Source: Candidatus Zixiibacteriota bacterium
Lineage (GTDB): Bacteria; Zixibacteria; MSB-5A5; GN15; JACZUZ01
Direction of reading: 5' to 3'
Length of the DNA: 64,000 nucleotides
Assembly: GCA_024280835.1 (NCBI GenBank)
Contig: JAJRPJ010000006.1
Span: 85,656-149,655, forward strand
Below, in pieces: positions 63,504 to 64,000 of this stretch (position 1 is its first letter; each line of letters begins with the position of its first letter). Made by a program: the position numbers and the translations under genes. The notes below the pieces were generated by a model that was given only the letters and a program-made list of their open reading frames with translations, was not told the DNA's origin and ran no database searches.

Positions 63504-64000
63504 CTAATCAATTCGGACTTTTCTTTCAAGAATCAAAAGCGCCCCTCCTACAGGCCAAATCATTGAGTTCGAATTAACCACCCAAAAATTGTGCTCGTAG
63601 GAGTCGCGGGCAAAACATCTCTCTGTCTTGGGGTTCTTGACCAAAGGGTTCAACGAACAAGTAACATTCAACACAATCACAGAGTCGGATAGTAAACCAG
63701 CACGTCTACGCCAAGTGAATCCACTGCCGTAGTGAAAATCAACTAACGAATCGAAGGGAATTAATTGTAACGTAACCTTTGGCGTCTTGAAATAAACACT
63801 ATCGAGAATCATTATTGTGCTGTCTAAGAACAGGGGGCTCTGTCTTAGCTCATCAATCACGTTTTCCGTAAGACAGCTTATTCCTGTTTGAAGTGACCTA
63901 ACAACTGACCAACTTCCATAAAAATAGTCTCCACGTTGCGCGGTTTCGATGGCTAGCGCTCTCCAAATTGAATTGACCGAATCAATTATATGTTGCTGAC
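63504..64000 (-). CDS. Hypothetical protein, 5' end beyond the window
   Basis: The reading frame is open from the right edge at 64000 down to the stop at 63504, so about 165 C-terminal residues are seen and the start is outside. The sequence (SIWRALAIETAQRGDYFYGSWSVVRS near its visible start, ending LLILERKVRID) has beta-strand character and no motif I recognise. GTG 63860 would give a shorter frame but is not needed. Its function is unknown. Confidence 0.6.
   Translation of the reverse strand, partial: QQHIIDSVNSIWRALAIETAQRGDYFYGSWSVVRSLQTGISCLTENVIDELRQSPLFLDSTIMILDSVYFKTPKVTLQLIPFDSLVDFHYGSGFTWRRRAGLLSDSVIVLNVTCSLNPLVKNPKTERCFARDSYEHNFWVVNSNSMIWPVGGALLILERKVRID

Overview
The window (64 kb, GC apparently in the 40s) is ordinary chromosome from an uncultured-type diderm bacterium. 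The features fit the FCB group or a nearby candidate phylum such as Zixibacteria or KSB1. The evidence is a subtilase with a C-terminal FlgD-like sorting domain (NPFNP ... GxYFYRL), a TonB receptor with a carboxypeptidase-like N-terminal domain, a DUF3078-like outer-membrane protein, many Cys-lipoproteins, and a TPR-sigma54-type regulator. The phylum is an inference from these families. No phage, integrase, transposase or CRISPR array is visible.

Layout. 0-5 kb: a divergent aminotransferase (cut by the window edge), then a TPR / hydrolase / GNAT / M19 dipeptidase operon ending in a clear terminator. 5-5.6 kb: a Cys-rich ArsR regulator followed by a tiny Cys-rich gene that could read through UGA. 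5.8-11 kb: M14 peptidase, a small membrane protein, and a CheV / histidine kinase pair. 11-15 kb: enoyl-CoA hydratase, a PaaA/BoxB-like diiron oxygenase and a GH5 lipoprotein. 15-22 kb: TetR plus a complete RND efflux system. 22-31 kb: secreted subtilase, nucleotide-sugar epimerases, a GT-C glycosyltransferase and an AGCS symporter. 31-33.5 kb: three co-directed genes for heme c proteins (a beta-barrel with a CxxCH domain and two lipoproteins with CX4CH). 33.8-40.7 kb: enolase, lipoproteins, a HEAT-cyclophilin fusion, an acetyltransferase and a CaCA antiporter. 40.9-45.3 kb: a TPP riboswitch, TonB receptor and SSS symporter, which is probably thiamine or thiamine-precursor uptake. 45-52 kb: outer-membrane protein, MscS, zinc-ribbon protein, SDR and a large TPR-AAA+ regulator. 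53-57.5 kb: tRNA-Lys, murQ, an ECF sigma factor and its probable anti-sigma. 57.6-64 kb: TPR protein, selD, an abortive-infection-like HEPN gene, glyS, recO, a FtsB/DivIC-like protein and an edge-truncated protein.

The strongest unusual signal is selenocysteine use. selD has an in-frame UGA at its active-site position, followed by a textbook bacterial SECIS-like hairpin, so conventional gene calling would truncate it. A second UGA, in a minimal Cys-rich gene downstream of arsR, is also followed by a hairpin with SECIS-like geometry. It is the best candidate here for something undescribed, but remains unproven. Other points of interest are the monoheme outer-membrane cluster, the thiamine uptake locus, a perfect terminator embedded in the convergent symporter gene, the redox-like ECF sigma/anti-sigma pair, and the lone HEPN defence gene.
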